Positions 48,654 to 61,350 of a DNA stretch of 64,000 nucleotides are shown here, in pieces (position 1 is the first letter of the stretch; each line of letters starts with the position of its first letter). This DNA is from Odobenus rosmarus divergens (taxonomy: Eukaryota > Chordata > Mammalia > Carnivora > Odobenidae): positions 124,001 to 188,000 of the forward strand of contig NW_004451652.1 in assembly GCF_000321225.1 (NCBI RefSeq). The letters are read 5' to 3'. The translations under genes were made by a program, and so were the position numbers. A model generated the notes under the pieces. That model was not told where the DNA came from and ran no database searches. It saw nothing but the letters and a program-made list of their open reading frames with translations.

Positions 48654-48874
48654 AGTTGAATTGCAATAATGAAGTGCAATAACAAAACTCTATAAAGTGA
48701 GGTATGCCTGTGTTTGCTAATCTAGGAGGGATTACAGAATTGGAGCCTGAGGTTCTCCTGCTGTGAGGCTTTTAAGCAAAACCATACAGTACTGTGCTTT
48801 TCCTCCTGCCCTCCCTACTCTGGAAACAGAAACCACCGAGACCTCTATATCCATGTATAATAGCAAAGTAGCCA

Positions 48875-49799
48875 CAACAAAAGACATGAACAGGCATTTC
48901 TCTCCAAGAAGACATACAAATGGCTAAGAGACACATGAAAAGATGCTCAACATCACTCAGCATCAGGGAAATACAAATAAAAACCACAATGAGATACCAC
49001 CTCATACTGGTTAGAATGGCTAAAATTAATAACTCAGGAAACAACAGATGTTGGTGAGGATGTGGAGAAAGGGGAACCCTCTTACACTCTTGGTAGGAAT
49101 GCAAACTGATGCAGCCACTCTGGAAAACAGTAGGGAGGTTCCTCAAGAAGTTAAAAATAGAGCTACCCTACGACCCAGCAATTGTACTACTAGGTATTTA
49201 TCCAAAGGCTACAAGCATAATGGTTTGAAGGAGCACATGCACCCCAATGTTTATAGCGGCAGTGTCCACAATAGCCAAACCATGGAAAGAGTCCAGATGT
49301 CCATGGACAGATGAATGGCTAAAGAATATATATATATATATATCATATATATATATATTTATATCATATTTATATATATAATGAAATATTACTCAGCCAT
49401 CAAAAAGAATGAAATCTTGCCATTTGCAACAATGTGGATGGAACTAGAGGGTATTATGCCAAGTAAAATAAGTCAGTCAGAGAAAGACAAATACCATTTG
49501 ATTTCACTCATATATGGAACTTAAGAAACAAAACAGATGAACACAGGGTAAGGGAAAGAAAAATAAGACAAAAACAGAGAGGGAGGCAAATCATAAGAGA
49601 CTCTTAACTATAGGAAACAAACTGAGAGCTGCTGGAGGGGAGGTGGTTGGGGGGATGGGTTAATTGGGTGATGGACATTAAGGAGGGCACTTGATGGAAT
49701 GAGCACTGGGTGTTGTATGCAACTGATGAATCACTAAATTCTACCTCTGAGACTAATAATACAGTATATGTTAATTAAGTTGAATTTAAATAAATAAAA
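48875..49799 (+). mobile_element. L1 retrotransposon, 5'-truncated
   Basis: It carries the end of ORF2 and the 3' UTR. Peptide fragments MKYYSAIKKNEILPF and SEKDKYHLISLI are hallmark ORF2 C-terminal sequence. The 3' UTR ends in a short A-rich tail. The TSD aaagtagcca is at 48865-48874 and at about 49800-49809. An AT microsatellite has expanded inside ORF2, and the reading frame is broken, so it is not mobile. Confidence 0.93.
49326..49380. repeat. (AT)n microsatellite within L1
   Basis: About 55 bp of AT dinucleotides with 'cat' and 'ttt' interruptions, expanded in the L1 ORF2 remnant. Confidence 0.93.
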
Positions 49800-49809
49800 A
49801 AAGTAGCCA

Positions 49810-50886
49810 TAGGCTTTCAGTGTTAATGCTTCTAAACAATAAATCCGTTCTCAACCCCCACTCCTATTTTTATTTTCCATTTAAAAAAAGTGGCATATGC
49901 ACAAATGGTTTTAGTTTTTTTTCACAATATTTCTGATTATTGGCCGAGTATACTTTAGAGAAGCTGGCTGTGTCACTGTAAATGGAAAAAGATACAATTA
50001 AAAATAGAGATAATATCACTAGATGAAATTACATATTTAAGTAAGTGGAAAATATGACTCAGTTTACCAATATTATTTACACTGAACTTGTAGATATTAC
50101 ATAAAATAAAGTACATGTAAAATTTAAACAAATTACTTGATTGAATAATAGAAGATGGCTTTTTAAATTTTTCACCAATAATAAAACTAACTCTTAAGTA
50201 AGTAAGTATTCATACACAAATATGCCTGTAATTCTGCAAAACCTAAAGCTTGGAATAATGAAGTCTTCCAGATGGATCATGTGAGGCATTTCACTTACTG
50301 GTAAATTGGAAGATAACTATCTAATTCTGACAGAAATTTTACATTGTAATCCTCCCTATCCCCCTAATAAAGGGATATAACTGAATTTTGGGAAGGACTG
50401 GATATTCATTAAAAGAAACATTGAGAGAGAGATTATGAGAAAGTCCTATGGTCTGAAGAATAGGACTTGCTCAAAGTGCTTTAATATGTGTCACAAAATG
50501 CTGGAAGCTCCAAGGTAAAATCATTCAGCTCCAATTACATCTCTCTCTTTACTAAAATCTTTCAATTTAGTTAATTGGATAATTTTTCTCTCTTGGAATA
50601 TATTCCCAAAATAGATTCATTTTGTAGGAAACTGCTTTACAAACACATGGGTCAGAACATTTTTACAAAGGAGAGAAGCAGGCATTATCTCACATGAGTT
50701 TAGCAAATTTTGTTTCCTTTAAAAAATCTGAAGAGAAGATGTTGTGTACATAGAACATGTCTGTACTTGAATAGCATGATTCTAGATATTGATACATGTA
50801 ACAAAAGAGATCAAAGCATGCCAAATAATTACTAAGTACTTTCTTTGCATTACACAAAGATAAAATATGTGCTAACTCCAACAGCA
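49810..50886. other. Noncoding DNA / probable ABCB5 3' UTR side
   Basis: No coding signal or clear repeat. On the - strand this follows the ABCB5 stop, so at least part is likely 3' UTR. I could not identify a convincing canonical polyadenylation signal for that strand; an ATTAAA at about 50479-50484 (- strand) is a weak candidate. Confidence 0.4.
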
Positions 50887-51084
50887 TCACTGCACTGACT
50901 GTGCATTTACTAATTTAAAATACATATCTCGATTTCTCAGGAGTTCTTGATGAGTTCCCTGTTCCTTTATTTTCCCATTGTGCAGGACCACTATCAGATC
51001 TGCATTTTGTATTGTGGAGAGTCTGTGAGCAACCACTAGGCAAGTCCTCCCCTTTCTGGCCTTATTGAGGGCATACTGAACCAC
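50887..51084 (-). CDS. ABCB5: ABCB5 last coding exon (NBD2 H-loop and C-terminus)
   Basis: ABCB5 is a plasma-membrane ABCB (MDR/P-glycoprotein-like) transporter that couples ATP hydrolysis to export of drugs and lipophilic substrates. This exon gives 65 residues from [20 protein letters not shown] to the terminal LVNAQSVQ and TGA (50887-50889). It includes the switch histidine in [11 protein letters not shown] and the [16 protein letters not shown] motif. The acceptor ttccag|GTGGTT fixes the start at 51084, in phase 0 with the exon at 52559. The apparent Met start some reading frames give here is simply the first GTG codon of the exon, not an initiation site. The C-terminus agrees with the known ABCB5 ending. 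Confidence 0.95.
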   Translation of the reverse strand: MVQYALNKARKGRTCLVVAHRLSTIQNADLIVVLHNGKIKEQGTHQELLRNRDMYFKLVNAQSVQ

Positions 51085-51589
51085 CTGGAAGAGAAAAGGA
51101 CCTGTGATTGCTAGCTTGACTTAGATGCTAATAAACTTACCCAAATCAAATTGGTAAAGGTAATCTAGTAACATTCTTTGTGTATTTGCTTATCCCCAAA
51201 GGCAACTGCCCTGCTTTGTGAAATACTCACCATACTCAATAGAAATCTAGAAAAAGTAATTATAGACACATTTAGACCTCCAAATAGAAAAACTTTTGTG
51301 ATAATGAATAAAAATGAGGTCGTTGTCTGTATGCAACTAGGTGGTTCCAAACTGAAGAGTCAGAAAGTAATATTTCCACACCTAAGTAGAATGTCTAATT
51401 TACTTACTTCATTTCTTCTCATAGCATTTATTTATTTATTTTGGTAGAATTTAGCTATAAAATTATTGTGGCTAAAGTCTCAGCTATGATGGGTTATAAT
51501 GTACAGAAGAAATGAGAGTGGAGGCTGAAAACCAGTATTTGTTGAATATATAAAATATTCATCCCAATGATGGATATCTAATTTAAGTC

Positions 51590-51770
51590 CCTGCAATAAC
51601 CCCATCAGGCAGGGGATATTTTTTTTTTGTGATGAATAAACTGAGATTCGAAAAGTCCAGGTCACTTGACCAAGGTCATACTGCTAGTAATTGATGAATC
51701 CAGGATTACAGCTCAGGTGTGTTTGATTCAAAAAATCATGTTTTTTCTTTCATTAACACACTGTCTCCTT
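51590..51770 (+). mobile_element. MIR fossil
   Basis: Forward MIR order: 'caataaccccatcaggcag', 'gatgaataaactgagattc', 'cacttgaccaaggtcatact', 'ccaggattacagctcagg'. Confidence 0.7.
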
Positions 51771-51799
51771 AGAAGTCAAAAATGATAATCATTTACAAA

Positions 51800-52010
51800 T
51801 AGCAATTGTGTGATGTTTAATCACATAAGCTCTTAGATCAGACACCCTCTATTAAAATTCAGGGAAATTACTTAACTTTTCTAAGCCTTAGTATGCTAAC
51901 CTATAAAACGCACATGGCTAATAAAACAAACTAATTCATCAAGTTGTGAGGATTGAGATAATAGCATATAATGGGCACTTGGTGAATTACCAATGTTCAT
52001 TTAACAAATA
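51800..52010 (-). mobile_element. MIR fossil
   Basis: Reverse MIR order: 'aaattacttaacttttctaa', 'gccttagtatgctaacctat', 'gttgtgaggattgagataat', 'gggcacttggtgaatta'. Confidence 0.65.
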
Positions 52011-52519
52011 AGTGCCTACTGTGTGCAAGAAACCATTAGAGCACAAGGACATAGCAAAATTAAACATCTGAAGGAGCCTGCAGTGTAGGTCTATTGTCAG
52101 TCTCTTTTTTCCCTTGTTTTCTTCTCAAACAGAGCTAACTGTCTATAGAAGATGGAGTAACTAGCAGGCTCTGACACTGCAGTGTAGATTACTCTTTTAT
52201 GCATGCAGATTGCCTTATTAATTTGTCTGGTATCATAAACATAATAATAAATAGGAAAGTTATTTTTCTTGGGCTTTTTCCTTGACTGGAGAAACATTTC
52301 AAGAATTGGGCCTTTCTGATAAATCAAGTGAGAAAACCTTTCTAGAACATAAGATGCCCTGTGTCCCAAACTCCCTCCCACCTACCCACCAGCCTCTATC
52401 TTTTTTTTTTTAAAGGCCAAAACCTTAATTAGAACTTGTGACCCTATGATTACAATTCTCTCCAGGTATTTCTTGCCCCAAACTGACCTTGATTTCTTCC
52501 ACAATACTCCACTCTCTTA

Positions 52520-52705
<186 letters not shown>

Positions 52706-54395
52706 CTATTACAGGAACATGCAATTAAGAAAGCAAGGCTTGGTTATTTAAATTAGCATGGCAACTGTGGGCGAGAACCCTCTAAATATTTCAAATTTTG
52801 CTATTCTTGAAAATTTGTGTCCCAACAAGTGCTGAAATCTATTCTTGGGTTTTGTTGCAAATAAACGCTAAACCAGCAGTAAACACTACCATCTCATTTA
52901 TATATCTACGCAGATCACAAACAGCAGACCTTTGCCATTAGGCTTCTACAAAGGGATTGTTTGAATTAAAGCATAAGAAAAAAATTACTGGCGAATGTTC
53001 CCAGTAAACACAAATCTTTTTGCATTAAATTCTATTACCTTCTATTTTCAGATCAAAATGATTTAAAGTATATAAAAACAAGGAAATCATTGGGTTTCTT
53101 CACTCTGGCTCTCACCAAACTCTAGGGGCACATCTCTCCAGGGACTGGGATCCTGTTCTCTGTGCCGCAGGTATCTTCCTAGCAGTAAATTAGGTTGGTG
53201 TCTGTAGACAGTCCGTTCATCTTTTCAGGCCATAATAGTGACATTTAGCACTCCCAATGTTTCCGTGGCCCTCCTACTTACTAGTGACCTTTTCTCCAGT
53301 GTTTTCCTCCACAGAAGAATAAAGAAACTGCTAGAGGAGTATCCTGAAGCTGTTATAGTCTGCTAAATCATGACCAGTCAGTTCAGTTGGTACAAGCAGG
53401 CTCCCACTTGCTTTCTAGATTGTCCCATTGACTCTACTTCCCTCCAAGGTTTCACACTGCTTTCTAGTACCCCTTGACAACTGTCTAACAAATATATACT
53501 ATTGATATCTAGACAAGAATATGTGTATGGATTGATTCCGCTGGGAAAGCAAGTCTAATTATACAACCTTCTAAAGGTGGATCCTGTAGCAGCATCATAG
53601 AGAAGATGCAGCATGTGATTAATATGCTGTTTGTTTGTCTTAGTGACTTAGAGAAGCTTGAATTAATTGCCTTTCCCTCCACATCTGACTGCCTTCAAGG
53701 GGTACCATTTGGGCAGAGTGGGTATCGAAAGAGCCTGTGACACAGCCTTATGATAAATGTGTCTACTTCACCTCAAAGTTCATTTTTCAATTTAAAATGC
53801 ACAGTTGTTTGCTTTATATAAAACAATGGTGTCTGAGTTACTAAAGACCAGTAAAAGTGTCTTCTCTGAAGTGAATGCTCTCCAAAAAAACAGACTTTTA
53901 TCTCCTCTGTGCTTTTATCTAGGACTGCCAGCACACTGGGCCCCTTCCTTCTAAAATACATTTTATTAAATTTGGAATCACAGGGCAGGATAATCAGATA
54001 AAACTGTGTCATTCATTTCCACACACCACAAAGTTCCCATCCAAATTAGAGAATCCAACCCTAAACCAAAAACTGAGAGAGGATTGGGTGGAAATGATAA
54101 TGGTTTATAGCTCTTCCTGCTAGTCTAGCTTAAATTGTACATGGGTTGTTCTAGTGTAGCTGAAGAAGATAACAATACTAGCTTAGAAATCACTTTGCAT
54201 TTCTTGGCCTTCTCTGGATTGCAGGAAGATCTTAGCATCAAGAATGAATTGGATGAAAATTAAATTCAGATGTTTTTGTCCATCATTAAACAGAACAGAT
54301 TATAAATGTCAATATACACATTGTCTCAATACCAACCTAAAAACATTTGCAGATACTTAGAGTGAAGGTTTTCATTTTTTAATGAAGAATTACAG

Positions 54396-54582
54396 GGGCA
54401 CCTGGGTGTCTCAGTCAGTTAAGCGTCTGCCTTCAGCTCGGGTCATGATCCTGGAGTCTTGGGATCCAGCCCCGCATTGGGCTCCCTGCTCAGTGGACAG
54501 CCTGCTTCTCCCTCTGCCCCTCCCCCTGCTCATGCTCATGTGCCCTCTTTCAAATAAATAAATGAATAAAACCTTTAAAAAA
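54396..54582 (+). mobile_element. CAN SINE
   Basis: Head ggcacctgggtgtctcagtc, tail with (AATAAATG)-like units. The TSD is aagaattacag (54385-54395) against aagaactacag (54583-54593). Confidence 0.92.
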
Positions 54583-54612
54583 AAGAACTACAGAGTTTCA
54601 TTTTCCTGTTTA

Positions 54613-54822
54613 AAGATTTTATTTATTTTTATGAGAAAGAGAGAGAGCGCACAAGCAGAGGAAGTAGCAGCAGAAGTCTGCAGTAGCAGAAGTAGAGGGA
54701 GGGGGAGAAGCAGGCTCCCCGCTGAGCAGGGAGTCTGACTCAACTCAGGGGGGGCTCCATCCCAGTCCCCTGAGATCGTGACCTGAGCCAATGCTTAACC
54801 AACTGAGCCACCCAGGCACCCC
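54613..54822 (-). mobile_element. CAN SINE, with internal expansion
   Basis: Reverse orientation. The middle contains an extra 'gtagcagcagaagtctgcag' and 'tagcagaagtag' stretch, a local duplication relative to other copies. The TSD is tcattttcctgttta (54598-54612) against tcattctgctgttta (54823-54837). Confidence 0.92.
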
Positions 54823-55358
54823 TCATTCTGCTGTTTAAACTGAAAATCTAAATCAATTTTCTGGCAAACACTGGGATGGATGGTGAGTGTCCTGAAATAC
54901 GCAACCTGTTTATGACACGCTTAAGGAACAATGACTCCTCAATATGAACCTGGGGCTAAAAGCCAATTGGGTTCTGGAGAGAACATCAGAAAGTCTAATC
55001 CTAAACCAACTGTATTCTAGAGAATCCCTGCAAACCCTGGAGAGAAATTTAGGGTAGTTTCAGTGGTTGAAGTCTTATTCAAGGAGCCATGATGTGTCCT
55101 GACTGAGAGCTGCATCTATACCTGGTAAGTTTCTCAGAGGATCCTCAAGACCAAGGTGGTGTTGCTTCAACTCCCCTCCTAGGCGGGTATTTCTGGATGT
55201 CTGCAGGTCATCTCCATGGTATATAGTATAGATGTTACCCTTAGCATTCTCCAAATTGATGCCTTGCTATTCACCCTCTGAGTTTGAGTTGCCAGTCAGG
55301 TCCACAATCCCTTACCAGAAACCCTTAGGTCTATATCTGCTTAAGAATTCTTTTTTGG

Positions 55359-55533
55359 GGGGCGCCTGGATGGCTCACTTAGTTAAGTTTCTGACTCTTG
55401 ATTTCGGCTCAGGTTATGATCTCAGGGTTGTGAGATCGAGCCCCTTGTCGGGCTCTGTGCTTAAGATTCTCTGTCCTGCTCTGCCCCTCCCTTCTGCTCT
55501 CTCTCTCTCAAAAAAAAAAACAAAAACAAAAAC
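55359..55533 (+). mobile_element. CAN SINE
   Basis: Head ggcgcctggatggctcactt with a 'gactcttgatttcggctcag' body. The tail is (CAAAAA)-rich, merging at 55533 with the next, inverted SINE. Confidence 0.9.
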
Positions 55534-55553
55534 AAACAACCTGTTTGACTTTA

Positions 55554-55654
55554 TTTATTTTGTAATCTCTATACCCAGTGTGGGGCTTGAACTCACAACC
55601 CTGAGATCAAGAGTCACATGCTCTACCAACTGAGCCAGCCAAGTGCCCCTTGTT
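55554..55654 (-). mobile_element. CAN SINE, short tRNA-like subtype
   Basis: Blocks 'gtaatctctatacccagtg', 'tgagatcaagagtcacatg' and 'ctgagccagccaagtgcccc' read as the reverse of the short subtype. The flank tgtttgacttta is repeated at 55542-55553 and 55655-55666. Confidence 0.9.
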
Positions 55655-57009
55655 TGTTTGACTTTAGAAGAAAATATACCACAAATTGTATATACTATAA
55701 TATATATTTAGTATGTGATATATAATAACATCCCCAGAAGTTCTGGGGAAGCAAGTGGTAATCAAACATATGAATATTTGTGCAGAAATATTTGATTATT
55801 CATTCTAAGTAGGATTAATAAAGACTATATATGGCTTCACAACATTTTGGCCACCAAATAAGTTTGCACCAAACATACAAAATTTGTGTGTAAGGGATGG
55901 AGTTTAACAGCTTTTGGAAATTGGAACTGGGGAACAGAAAATGTGGACCTGCATTGCTCTCATCCAGAATGTTATAACACACCAGGGCTTGTCCTTTTAA
56001 TGCCAATCTCTGCCATTACCACAAAGGCCACGGTGCCTCCTGGATGAGCAAACAAGAGGCTGAATTTCAGCAGCAATTTTTTGCTTTAAAATCTGATCAT
56101 ATTATTTCTTTGCCTAAAACTGTCTAGTGGTTTCCTATTTCCAATAAGACAGAGTCCAAACTTCTTAGCCTAATATATCAGAACCTTCACATTTAGTCTC
56201 TGGTCATGTTTTGGCCTCTTCTCAATTCCCCAATTTATTCCTTATGCTCAGGATTTTAAATTTATTTCCTTCCAAACACCTGAAACTCTTTCACATGTAT
56301 ATGTTTCCATGTGAGCTTATTCTGTCTTCTAAGTATGGATTTGTCTCCTCTCTGCCTGGGGAACTCCTACTCATTCTTCAAAATCCGGTTTAAAACAACA
56401 TCTTCTGTGTGATTTTCTCTGAGCTCCTAACGAATTTGTCATTCCTTCCTTTGTAAGCTCGTCACACTCTGTGTGCTTTTATTCCAGCAGGCTGTCCAGT
56501 GTATCATACACTTTCTTGCTCACTTTTCACAGACATTCCTGAGCCACGTCTTGGTAATTCCACTTTTCCAATATCTTTTAAATCCTCTTCCTTGTTTTAT
56601 TTCACTTTATAATTACTAATTCAGGCACTCATAACATTGGAAATAGCTCCTAAATCATCTCCTAACTCCCTCTCTTTTCCTCATTACAACAAATGATCAT
56701 TTATATTGCTGCTAGATGTGATGTCCAATGTCCTATTCCAAAATGATATTTTGGCACCAGATTTCTTTATGGTTCTACATATTTTTTTTTTTTCGGTAAT
56801 GGTGATATGAAGGTAAACTAAAGTTAAAAACACTGAGAAACAAGTCATTCTTTCTTTTAGGAAATAACATCATCTTGGTTTCCAAAGTTTATTGAAAAAA
56901 GTTAGCACACTGAGTCTCTGCAAAATGTAGTTTTGGGTAAATTTGGGAAATAGGACAACAAAAATAATGAAAGATAACAAACAATTTAAGAGTAAAAGTC
57001 AAATGTTAT

Positions 57010-57540
57010 GAATATGTGGTAGGTGACAGGAGTGGTGGGGACTCTTCTAAGTAAGGTGGCCTTGGAGGGTCTTGGCAAAGATGATATTTCAAGGAGCTCG
57101 AAAGTTAAGGAGCTGGCTCTGCAAAGAGCCAGAAAAAGGGAGGTCCTGGCTGAAGAAGCATTTACAGCAAGTGTAAATGTCCTGAGGTAGGGAAAAACTT
57201 GGTGTGTTCATGAGATAGAAAAGAGGACAGTGTGGCTGGAGGAGAATAAGCATATGGTAAGGAAGGAACTGGAGAGGCAAGCAGGACCAGATCACAGAAA
57301 GCTTTGCCAGCCACATAAGAAATTTGAACATTATTCTAAGTGCAAAGGGATGGCAATAGGAAGTTTTAAACAGGAAGGGACAGAATCTAATTTATGTTTT
57401 TAAAAGATCCCCCTAGTTAGCATGAGGAAGAAGAATTACAATGGGGCAGACTGGCAGCAGGAAGACAGACTAAGATGCTACTGGAGTGGTCCAGGGGTGG
57501 AGGGGATGATGGTGGTGTAGACATGAGTAGAGTGTATATG
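57010..57540 (+). mobile_element. Old interspersed repeat (possibly LINE2-related)
   Basis: Phrases such as 'aagtgtaaatgtcctgagg', 'ggacagtgtggctggagg', 'ccagatcacagaaagctttg' and 'ctggagtggtccaggggtgg' recur in many mammalian loci in this order. I am sure it is an ancient repeat but not of its family. Confidence 0.5.
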
Positions 57541-57764
57541 GATAAAAGGTAAAGAATCAAATCAATCAAATCAATTAATATTCAGTGAATAATACAGTTT
57601 GGTTTTGGAAAAACTAGTCCCAGAAACATCTCAATCTTTGCTTTTTACATATAACTTTATATTAGATGCTAGCAATAAATAAATTGTATAATTCAAGTAG
57701 CACATAAAAGCACTTAGGCTTACTTGGCAGCTTTGTAATTCAAGATTTCAGATATTTTTCTTAC

Positions 57765-57971
57765 CTCAGGGAGACCCTCAATAAAAGAATGAATATTTGC
57801 TGCATTTGCTACTTCTTTTATTTCATCTAATGGCACAACACGGCTGTTATCACCATAGGCAATGTTGTCGGCAATGCTACAGTTGAAGAGTACAGGCTCT
57901 TGAGAAACAGTTGCTATTTGGGAACGGAGCCATTGTACATTCAATTCCTTTGCATCCACACCATCAAACAG
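57765..57971 (-). CDS. ABCB5: ABCB5 exon (NBD2 Q-loop region)
   Basis: The 69 codons run from [18 protein letters not shown] to [10 protein letters not shown]. They cover the Q-loop (glutamine in TVSQEPVLF), which senses the gamma-phosphate and links to the transmembrane coupling helix, and the start of the helical subdomain. The acceptor ttggcag|CTGTTT at 57971 and donor GAG|gtaag at 57765 leave phase 0 on both sides, so it splices in frame from QGQV (61606) into KYNTQ (52705). The frame is intact. An apparent open frame continuing past 57765 runs into the intron and is not coding. Confidence 0.95.
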
Positions 57972-58439
57972 CTGCCAAAAGCAAAATGGAGAATGGTATG
58001 TGAAGATCCAACAACTGTATCATGTTACAGTTCACTATATTCAAACATATACAAATTATAACAAGAAGGGTAGAAATTCAAGCTACCTCACAGTAAAATG
58101 CTATCCAAGGATGGATCGTAAATCGTACTGTACAGAAGCAGAGTGTAACTGACTAAAATGCCAACTCCTAAACTTACTTGACAATTCTACGAACGGCCAC
58201 ATAGTCTAGAGACTTGCCTGGAGTCTAGAGTAAAGCCTGGTGCTTTGTGCTGAAGTCAGATGAAAAATGAATAACCTCTACTGTAATAGGACCCCACTTT
58301 ATTAAAGCCCAGAGAGAGAAGGTGTAGACTGATATAATAGTCCACATATAGAGGTATGTCACTTTGTACACAACCATGCTTATTCACATGAACATATAAC
58401 AACATTCAACTGGCATTTGATGAGGATACCTACTAGCTG

Positions 58440-58960
58440 ATGGGGACTCTTCAGGTATCAGGGAAATAGTGGTAAGCAAGACAAAGCTCTTGCCCTCCTG
58501 CAACTTATATTCTAGTGGAGACAGGCAGGCAATAAACACACTAACAAATAAGCAACTCAAAAAAGAAAGTGTTAGGATAATGGGATTGAGAGTGACTGAG
58601 GATGTGGGAAGTGGGAAGCAGGTTGGTGAATGTGTTATTTTCTACGGAGTAATCTAAGAAACCCTACCTAAGGAAGTAGCATTTAGATTGAGACTTGAAT
58701 GATAAGGAATCAGCAAAGAGGTTAGACGGAGAAAATTCCAATCAGGGAAACAGCAAGAATGAAGGCCATTAAGTGAGTTTAAAGAACACAAAGAAGCCAG
58801 TGAGACAACACACAGTATCTAAGGTGGGGAGTTTGGAGAGAGAGGCAGGGACCAGATCATGAAGGACCATGATTGATGGAATGGACTCTGTTTTATTCTA
58901 ACTGTGGTAGGAAATCATTGGAAGGTTTAAAGGAGGGATGTGCTATGTTATGTGCAAATA
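58440..58960 (+). mobile_element. Old interspersed repeat (same type as at 57 kb)
   Basis: It contains 'ctcttgccctcctgcaactt', 'atattctagtggagacagg', 'caggcaataaacacac', 'agattgagacttgaatga' and 'gaaatcattggaaggttt', again the order seen in a common ancient mammalian repeat that I cannot name with certainty. It partly overlaps in content with 57010-57540, so the two are separate copies. Confidence 0.5.
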
Positions 58961-59182
58961 GATGACTGTTACCTAATTTTGGACTAATTGTTAACTCAGT
59001 GTTACCACTGGTAACAAGGGAGCCATTCTGGACCATTTTGTTTTGCAAATAGTCATTGAGAATCTGTGATGGGGGAAAAAAAAACCCACCCTGTAAATTG
59101 CAGGAGAATGAAGATGAATATGACAGTCTTTGACTTTTAGGGGCTTAGGATTTTTTGTGGGGAGGAGGCAGAACAGGATGGC

Positions 59183-59198
59183 GTGTGTGTGTGTGTGT
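59183..59198. repeat. (GT)n microsatellite
   Basis: Eight GT dinucleotides, continuing imperfectly. Confidence 0.9.
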
Positions 59199-59549
59199 AT
59201 GTGATGTGGTGCTGGTTGGGGGGAGAGGATATTGAAAACCTGAATGTAAGGAAGAGTAAGAAAGGTGCCAGGTGAGAAAAAGTCATTGGGATTCTAAGGA
59301 GAAAGAGGCTGCATCTTTTCTGAGATCAGGATGCAGGACTAACGGAGCTGATTTAGGTAAGCCCTAACCATGCTTAAAAGTTTGAGAGTTGGTGGGCGGA
59401 GAAGGCCAGTGGGGGTAGTAGGAAGCCTGAATCAGGGCAGCAGAGGACATTGATCTCTGTCTTAAACCAAGAGGATAAAGAAAGAGCCTAGATACAGATA
59501 TCGGAACCCTCCTCTACAAGAATTCTGTATCTTGTAAGATCAAATTTCT

Positions 59550-61350
59550 TTTTTTCTTAAAATTTGTCATTTGTAGACTTTTAATTTTTCTTAAATTTTT
59601 TAAAAAATTTGAGTATAGTTGACACACAATGTTACATTAGTTTCAGGTGTGCAATATAGTGATTCCACTTCTCTATACATTATGCCGTGCTCACCACAAG
59701 TGTAGCTACCATCTATCACCATTCAAGGCTAGTACAGTATTACCGGCCATATTTCTTACGTTGTGCCCTTTATTCTTGTGACTTACTCATTCCATAACTG
59801 GAAGCCTCTATCTCCCACTTACCCGGTTCATCCATTCTACCCATCCCCCTCCTTCCCTCTGGCTACTATCTGTTTGTTCCTCTGTGTTTATAGGTCTAAT
59901 TCTGCTAGTTTATTTGTTTATTCATTTGTTTTGTTTTTTAGATTTCACATATGAGTGAAATCATATGGTATTTGTCTTTCTCAGTCTGACTTATTTCACT
60001 TAACATAATACGCTCTAGGTCCATCCATGTTGTCACAAATAGCAAGATCTCATCTTTTTTTATGGCTGAGTTATATTCCATTGCATATCTCACGTCTTCC
60101 TTATCCATTTGTCTATCAATGGACACTTAGTTTGCTTCCATATCTTGGTATTACAAATAATGCTGCAATAAACACAGTGGTGCACATATCTTTTCAAATT
60201 AGTGTTTTTATTTTCTTTGGGTAAATATCCAGTAGTGGAATTATTGGATCATATGGTATTTCTATTTATAATTTTTTGAGGGACCTTCATATTCTTTTCC
60301 ACAGTGGCTATATCAATTTACATCCCTACCAACAGTGCATGAGGGTTCATTTTCCTCCACATTCTTGCCAACATCTGTTATTTTTTATCTTTTTGATTCT
60401 AGTCATTCTGACAGGTATAAGGTGATATCTCATTGTGGTTTTAATTTACATTTCCCTGATGACTAGTGATGTTGACCACCTTTTTATGTGTTGTTGGCCA
60501 TCTGTATGTCTTTGGAAAAATATCTCTTCAGGTCCTCTGCCCATTTTTAAATTGGATTTTTTTTTTCTTTTTGGTATCGAGTTGTAGAAGTTCTTTATAT
60601 ATTTTGGACATTAACCCTTTACTGGAGATATCATTTGCAAATATCTTCTCCCATTCAGTAGGCTGCCTTTTTATTTTGTTGTTTTCCTTCACTGTGCAAA
60701 AGCTTATTTTGATGTAGTCCCAAGAGTTTATTTTTGCTTTCATTTCCCTTGCCTTAGATGATATATTTAGAAAAATGTTGGCTATAGCCAATGTCAGAGA
60801 AATTACTGCCTCTGTTCTCTTCTAGGACTGTTGTAGTTTCAGGTCTCACATGTAGGTAATCTACTTTGAGTTGTTTTATGTATGTTAGAAAGTGGTCTAG
60901 TTTCATCCTTTTGCATGTAACTGTCCAGTTTTCCTAGCACATTTATTGAAGAGACTGTCTTTTCCCTATTCTATATTCTTTTGTCAAAGGGGTGGCTTTA
61001 TTTCTGGACTCTGTATTATGTTCCATTGATCTATGTGTCTGTTTTTGTGCCAGTGCCATACTGTTTTGATTACTACAACTTTGTAATATAACTTGAGGTC
61101 TGGAATTGTGATGCCTCCAGCTTTGCTCTTCTTTTTTTTTTAAGATTGTTTGGGCTATTTGGGGTCTTTTGTGGTTCCATACAATTTTAGGATTGTTTTA
61201 ACAGCTTTGTGAAAAATGCTGTTGGTATTTTGATAGACATTGCATTAAATCCATAGATTGTTTTGGGTAGTACAGACATTTTAACAATGTTTGTTCTTCC
61301 AATTGATGAGCATGGCATATCTTTCCATTTGTTTGTGTTGTCTTCAATTT
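59550..61350 (-). mobile_element. L1 retrotransposon, 5'-truncated
   Basis: The 3' UTR (T-rich left end, 'gagtatagttgacacacaat', 'gtttcaggtgtgcaata') lies at the left. ORF2 runs rightwards in reverse complement; fragments such as MEYNSAIKKDEILLF, SQTEKDKYHMISLI and [18 protein letters not shown] identify it. Frameshifts and stops disable it. Limits are approximate; 61350-61490 is not assigned. Confidence 0.9.

Larger units (their letters stand above)
45999..48710 (-). mobile_element. Tigger1 DNA transposon, near full length, with nested insertions
   Basis: Both ends are present: a caggtgtaagcatacc start (the usual cag-gcatacc terminal repeat, apparently with a few bases inserted) and ggtatgcctg at 48701-48710. 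The interior follows the pogo-like Tigger1 element throughout. The transposase runs on the - strand; its start region reads LTLNQKLEMIKL in reverse complement near 48110-48150, and fragments such as the 129-codon frame at 46236-46625 belong to its C-terminal part. Many stops and frameshifts show it is dead. Nested inside are two CAN SINEs (47577-47751, 48558-48653) and a U6 snRNA fragment (47465-47496). Confidence 0.9.
52706..57764 (-). other. ABCB5: ABCB5 intron between NBD2 exons
   Basis: About 5 kb. It contains two close inverted SINE pairs (54396-54822 and 55359-55654) and an older interspersed repeat (about 57010-57540). The first part, 52706-54395, is single-copy sequence with nothing I can name. 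Confidence 0.8.

Noticed and set aside
60027..60717. Frames in the 60 kb region as host genes
   Set aside because: They are sense or antisense readings of an L1 ORF2 remnant.
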